Source: a virus
Reading direction: 5' to 3' (one strand)
Virus record (IMG/VR): IMGVR_UViG_3300032291_001683
Location: 1 to 22,896 of that record
DNA: 22,896 nt
A model generated the notes under the pieces. The model saw only the letters and a list, made by a program, of their open reading frames with translations, ran no database searches and was not told where the DNA came from. Below, piece after piece: positions 20,164-22,896 of this stretch. The number at the start of each line of letters is the position of its first letter. Position 1 is the first letter of the stretch. Made by a program: the position numbers and the translations under genes.

Positions 20164-20360
20164 AAGAAGAAATTTTAGTTAGATTTGCAAATGACGGTCA
20201 TTATTATAATAATATTAGTATAAACCCTGAAAAAATAAAAGATGTGATGGTATTCCCAAAAGAAGTGTTTTTTACTATTGATGATGTTAGGGTTGCATGT
20301 GACAGAGAAGATTGGGATGAATTACAAAACAAATTACAAAATGATGGAAGATCAAATTGA
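20160..20360 (+). CDS. Hypothetical protein, 66 aa
   Basis: A small protein starting MKEEILVRFANDGHYYNNIS, with VMVFPKEVFFTIDDVRVACD in the centre. No membrane or metal-binding features. It overlaps the upstream paralogue gene by 4 nt and the ATPase gene by about 20 nt, so all three are coupled. Function unknown. Confidence 0.68.
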   Translation: MKEEILVRFANDGHYYNNISINPEKIKDVMVFPKEVFFTIDDVRVACDREDWDELQNKLQNDGRSN

Positions 20361-21321
20361 TGACTACTTAGAAAAGTTAAACATGTTAGAAAAATTAGAA
20401 AATTTATATACCGAAGACGAACAAATGTTAGATTATGAAGATAAACCAAATAGTAATTCGCCAACATGTTGGGGTAGATTACAAGATGAAGAATTTGCAC
20501 CAGCATTTCCATCGGCCAATAAAGTTCCTGCCGGTATTTATGAAATAGTATGGAACAGACAATTAAGCCAACACACCCTAAAAAAACAACCATTTAAAAC
20601 CGATGAATTATATCAATTACCTTCTTATGAAATTCAAGATATTCTCAAAGACATTCAAAATTTTTGGGATCGTAGAGACAAATATAGAAACTATAACTTT
20701 ATTCATAAGCGTGGGATTTTAATGTATGGTGAGCCAGGTTGTGGCAAATCAGGAATTATTCAGTTGATTTCAAAACAACTTATTGAAAATGACGGAATTA
20801 TTATCAATGTAAAAGACCAAGAAGATATTGACTATTTTATAGATTTTATTTCAACCTTTAGGAAAATTGAAAAAGAAAGACCTTTAATTGTCATCTTGGA
20901 AGACATCGACTCGATTGCCGGTGAAAATAGTCACTCCACTAGTAGATTATTAAACATCTTGGATGGTGTAAAACAAATTGAAGATGTTGTTTATATTGCA
21001 ACAACCAATTACCCTGAGAAACTACAGGATCGTATTACAAACAGACCATCACGTTTTGATAGACGTTATAAAGTCGAATTACCTAATGAGGAAATTAGAC
21101 GAGCATACATTCAACACAAGCTAACTGAAGATGACATCAAAGGTATCAACATCGAAGAATGGGTAGAAAGAACTGATGGTATGTCTCTTTCTCACTTGAA
21201 AGAGGTTGTAATTTCAACTATAGTTATGGGTAGAGAATTTGAGGAAGTAATGGATAACCTTGAAGGATTAAAAAGAACTCCGTCAGTAAGGGGTTCAGGA
21301 AAAATGGGATTTGGAAAATGA
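20341..21321 (+). CDS. AAA+ ATPase
   Basis: A 326-residue AAA+ protein. I start at ATG 20341 (an ATG at 20344 is equivalent) because codons further upstream lie in the overlapping gene. After a ~115-residue N-terminal region come Walker A GEPGCGKS (about 130-137), Walker B LIVILEDIDS (about 182-191), sensor 1 YIATTN (about 218-223), a likely arginine finger NRPSRFDRRY (about 234-243) and a sensor 2 helix GMSLSHLKEVV. This is the classic Bcs1/FtsH-like AAA layout without protease or other fused domain. It could remodel protein complexes in replication, assembly or host takeover; the substrate is unknown. It overlaps the lipoprotein gene downstream by 4 nt. Confidence 0.92.
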   Translation: MMEDQIDDYLEKLNMLEKLENLYTEDEQMLDYEDKPNSNSPTCWGRLQDEEFAPAFPSANKVPAGIYEIVWNRQLSQHTLKKQPFKTDELYQLPSYEIQDILKDIQNFWDRRDKYRNYNFIHKRGILMYGEPGCGKSGIIQLISKQLIENDGIIINVKDQEDIDYFIDFISTFRKIEKERPLIVILEDIDSIAGENSHSTSRLLNILDGVKQIEDVVYIATTNYPEKLQDRITNRPSRFDRRYKVELPNEEIRRAYIQHKLTEDDIKGINIEEWVERTDGMSLSHLKEVVISTIVMGREFEEVMDNLEGLKRTPSVRGSGKMGFGK

Positions 21322-21506
21322 GAAAGTTTAGTTTAATAGTTGGATTATTGTTACTTGTAAGTTGCAAAAGTTCAAAAAGTGGATGTGATGCATATGGAAA
21401 TAACATCATGAAAAGTGATTCAATTAAGATTAAAGTCGAACATTGTCATATAGAAGAAGAAAACTATTGTTACTATTCTATTGATACGATAAAATTTGTA
21501 AAATAA
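21318..21506 (+). CDS. Small lipoprotein
   Basis: A 62-residue lipoprotein: signal peptide MRKFSLIVGLLLLVS and lipobox Cys16. The mature part starts CKSSKSGCDAYG, has five Cys in total and ends DTIKFVK. It lacks the K-(D/E)2 surface-export signal of the 5666 lipoprotein, so it probably stays at the periplasmic face of the outer membrane. It is coupled to the ATPase gene by an ATGA overlap. Spanin-like or superinfection roles are possible but not supported directly. Confidence 0.8.
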   Translation: MRKFSLIVGLLLLVSCKSSKSGCDAYGNNIMKSDSIKIKVEHCHIEEENYCYYSIDTIKFVK

Positions 21507-21518
21507 TTTTGTAAAGTT

Positions 21519-21549
21519 TTTGGTTGAAATAAAAATATCACTATATTTG
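21519..21549 (+). promoter_or_regulatory. Bacteroidota-type promoter (TTTG-N19-TATATTTG)
   Basis: TTTG at 21519-21522 and TATATTTG at 21542-21549 with a 19-nt spacer. It leaves a leader of about 20 nt before ATG 21575. It is the best match in the window and drives the zinc-cluster protein. Confidence 0.78.
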
Positions 21550-21574
21550 TAGTGTAATCAATTAAACACTTTAT

Positions 21575-22303
21575 ATGTCTACCATCACTCAAGTTCAAAA
21601 TTATCAAGGTTCTAACTCTTTCGTTATAAAGATGAAAGATGCGATTAAGAAATACGGTTCTTTAACCTCCAAACAAGCGGCAGCGGTTGAGAAGATTTTA
21701 AATGCTCCTGTTGAAGCAAAACAAGTTGAGTTGAGTGATGATATGAAAAAAATTCAGGCTTACACAGGTGAGAACTCTTTTGTTAAAGAGATTCAATCCA
21801 AACTTGAGAAGTATGGTAAGTTGTCTGATAAACAAGTAACTGCAGCTTTGAATCAAATTCAAAAAGAAGAAACAAAAGCGGCGACCAAACAAATGAATAT
21901 TCCTGCTGAAGGAGACACCATTCAAGTGGGTCGTCGTATTGGACAAGAGATGAAAGAGACTTATGGTTTGGAATTCAACCCAACTATCTTGGACATCACT
22001 AAAGTTTTGGCAATTTCACCTAAGGCTGTAAAGTTCGCAGGTAAGATGACCGTGAAACGTTGTAAAGTTTGTATGTGTTGTGCTAAAAGTTTGACTGACG
22101 AATTTTCTATGTTGACTCAAATGGGTAAGACTTGTGCTAAACATATGAAAGTTGAATACATCAAAGACAAGAGTCAAGCGGATCGTTTCCGTGAGGAATA
22201 CTTGAAACGAGTTGAGGAAATTGGTGTTATGGAATTTTGGATACCAAAATCCCAACTCAAAAATTGGGAAGGTAACTCCAATTTTTTGTTGGAGATCTTC
22301 TAA
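21575..22303 (+). CDS. Zinc-cluster protein with duplicated N-terminal motif
   Basis: A 242-residue protein. The N-terminus contains two copies of a ~35-residue unit: YQGSNSFVIKMKDAIKKYG, then SLTSKQAAAVEKIL (10-43), and YTGENSFVKEIQSKLEKYGK, then LSDKQVTAALNQI (63-95). A Cys/His cluster follows (C163, C166, C168, C169, C187, H190; CKVCMCC ... TCAKHM), likely a zinc site. The NSFV...YGxLxxKQ unit resembles short helical motifs found in phage DNA-metabolism proteins, so nucleic-acid binding is plausible. Codon use is less A-rich than its neighbours, and the gene has the strongest promoter and its own terminator, which suggests high expression. Confidence 0.82.
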   Translation: MSTITQVQNYQGSNSFVIKMKDAIKKYGSLTSKQAAAVEKILNAPVEAKQVELSDDMKKIQAYTGENSFVKEIQSKLEKYGKLSDKQVTAALNQIQKEETKAATKQMNIPAEGDTIQVGRRIGQEMKETYGLEFNPTILDITKVLAISPKAVKFAGKMTVKRCKVCMCCAKSLTDEFSMLTQMGKTCAKHMKVEYIKDKSQADRFREEYLKRVEEIGVMEFWIPKSQLKNWEGNSNFLLEIF

Positions 22304-22308
22304 GAAAC

Positions 22309-22354
22309 CCCATCCTTAGTGGTGGGCTTTTAGGACCGTTATCCGTTAGGGTAA
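22309..22354 (+). other. Two hairpins after the zinc-cluster gene
   Basis: CCCATC (22309-22314) can pair with GGTGGG (22321-22326), followed by CTTTT, and TTATCC (22339-22344) can pair with GGGTAA (22349-22354) around GTTA. With the terminator behind them they make a structured 3' region of about 80 nt, similar in layout to 6104-6195. It may be an mRNA stabiliser or small RNA. Confidence 0.4.
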
Positions 22355-22359
22355 TAATC

Positions 22360-22388
22360 AAAAGGGGGAATTCGCTACTCCCCCTTTT
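22360..22388 (+). terminator. Intrinsic terminator with GC-rich stem
   Basis: AAAAGGGGGA (22360-22369) pairs with TCCCCCTTTT (22379-22388) around a 9-nt loop. The T tract is short and interrupted by C. It ends the highly promoted zinc-cluster transcript. Confidence 0.8.
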
Positions 22389-22406
22389 CTATTTCACATA
22401 AACCAC

Positions 22407-22415
22407 TATAATTTG
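22407..22415 (+). promoter_or_regulatory. Near-consensus promoter element (TATAATTTG)
   Basis: TATAATTTG has one extra base compared with TAnnTTTG and lies 3 nt before ATG 22419. The placement just after a terminator and just before a gene supports a weak leaderless promoter. Confidence 0.4.
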
Positions 22416-22418
22416 ATT

Positions 22419-22499
22419 ATGGTTGGTATTTTATTTACATTTACAATACTATTAATTGGTGTTTTAGGTAAACACAGAAAATTTTTAAAAGATGACTAA
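22419..22499 (+). CDS. 26-residue single-helix membrane peptide
   Basis: MVGILFTFTILLIGVLGKHR, then KFLKDD. One hydrophobic helix (2-17) is followed by a basic patch, giving an N-out or hairpin-free C-in topology by the positive-inside rule. The ORF lies directly behind a terminator and promoter-like element and overlaps the next ATG by 8 nt, which argues that it is translated, perhaps to couple the next gene. Too short for family assignment. Confidence 0.45.
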   Translation: MVGILFTFTILLIGVLGKHRKFLKDD

Positions 22500-22878
22500 A
22501 GAACAAATGAATGAGTTTTTAGAATCCATAGGTGGACTTGAAAATGGGTTTCATTCAGACAGAGGTCCAATCAAAGATTCAGGGTTTTTTAGTGTTGGAT
22601 CTGGTTGGTATCCACTAATTAAGGATCTGATTACTGATCTTATTGAATTAGGGTGGGATAAACAAACTTGTCAAGTAAAAGAAAAATTTGGTGGACTTAG
22701 ATTTTATATTAACGGAGCATCAACTGAAGTTCATAAAAGAATAAGTGAGGCTGAAAATCTAAGTTATGAAACTTGTGAGACCTGCGGTGAAAAAGGAGAA
22801 TTAAGAACAAATATTGGTTGGCATACAACATTATGTAATAAACACTATGAAGAACATAAGACAAATATTCAAGACTAA
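22492..22878 (+). CDS. Zinc-binding conserved phage hypothetical protein
   Basis: A 128-residue protein with MTKEQMNEFLESIGGLENGF, GWYPLIKDLITDLIELGWDK, the motif VKEKFGGLRFYING (62-75 region), and a C-terminal zinc-ribbon-like pattern YETCETCGEKGELRTNIGWH followed by TTLCNKHYEEH. The CxxC ... CxxH ligands and the KEKFGxLRFY motif recur together in small hypothetical proteins of many phages and prophages. Its function is not known; the zinc site suggests a structural or nucleic-acid-binding role. It is coupled to the micropeptide ORF by an 8-nt overlap. The remaining 18 nt of the window are non-coding. Confidence 0.82.
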   Translation: MTKEQMNEFLESIGGLENGFHSDRGPIKDSGFFSVGSGWYPLIKDLITDLIELGWDKQTCQVKEKFGGLRFYINGASTEVHKRISEAENLSYETCETCGEKGELRTNIGWHTTLCNKHYEEHKTNIQD

Positions 22879-22896
22879 TACACAGCTAATGGATCA

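Noticed and set aside
1-22896. tRNA genes and CRISPR arrays
   Set aside because: I looked for tRNA T-loop/CCA-like segments and regularly spaced repeats and saw none; a covariance-model scan would settle weak cases.

Overview
The window looks like part of a large, AT-rich tailed-phage genome (Caudoviricetes) infecting a member of the Bacteroidota, most likely a flavobacterium. Phage character comes from tightly packed small genes, mostly on the + strand with ATGA-type overlaps, and from a DUF3310 protein, two free-standing homing endonucleases, a DNA methyltransferase, RNA-repair enzymes and a AAA+ ATPase. Host signs are promoters of the Bacteroidota type (TAnnTTTG, often with TTG/TTTG 19-20 nt upstream), no Shine-Dalgarno sequences, an 818-residue protein with a type IX secretion (T9SS) C-terminal sorting domain, and lipoproteins, one with a flavobacterial-type surface-export signal. 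No terminase, portal, capsid or polymerase gene is present, so the phage assignment is an inference.

Layout. 1-2.9 kb: hypothetical proteins, two small membrane proteins and DUF3310. 2.9-5.3 kb: LAGLIDADG endonuclease overlapping a beta-class methyltransferase, then divergent DUF192 (-) and NUDIX (+) genes. 5.3-6.2 kb: a promoter, a small gene, a surface lipoprotein and a strong terminator. 6.2-8.7 kb: four small secreted-like or virion-like proteins, several with peptidoglycan-binding-like or annexin-like modules, most starting with a related leader peptide; ends in a terminator. 8.7-11.4 kb: kinase plus metallophosphoesterase pair, a HEXXH metalloprotease carrying the same leader, and an RlpA-like protein. 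11.5-14.2 kb: the T9SS cargo protein and a small membrane protein. 14.2-15.6 kb: a leaderless zinc-binding gene, a two-gene minus-strand operon (ParB-like protein with the leader motif inside it), and a divergent promoter pair. 15.6-17.1 kb: chain of small overlapping genes. 17.1-18.7 kb: cREC plus DRB0094-type RNA ligase. 18.8-19.6 kb: HNH/NUMOD3 homing endonuclease. 19.7-21.5 kb: small genes, AAA+ ATPase, lipoprotein. 21.5-22.9 kb: a strongly promoted zinc-cluster protein followed by three hairpins, a 26-residue membrane peptide and a zinc-binding phage protein.

The most interesting patterns are: (1) a short leader containing (L/I)xE, shared by unrelated proteins and resembling a capsid-targeting/prohead-protease signal; (2) a complete-looking RNA end-healing and sealing set in two modules; (3) a T9SS cargo protein in a phage setting; (4) leaderless genes with exactly 4 nt between TAnnTTTG and the start codon, plus a second TATTTAT(A/T) box 3-4 nt from several start codons; and (5) a duplicated gene tail apparently reused as a promoter and new N-terminus.
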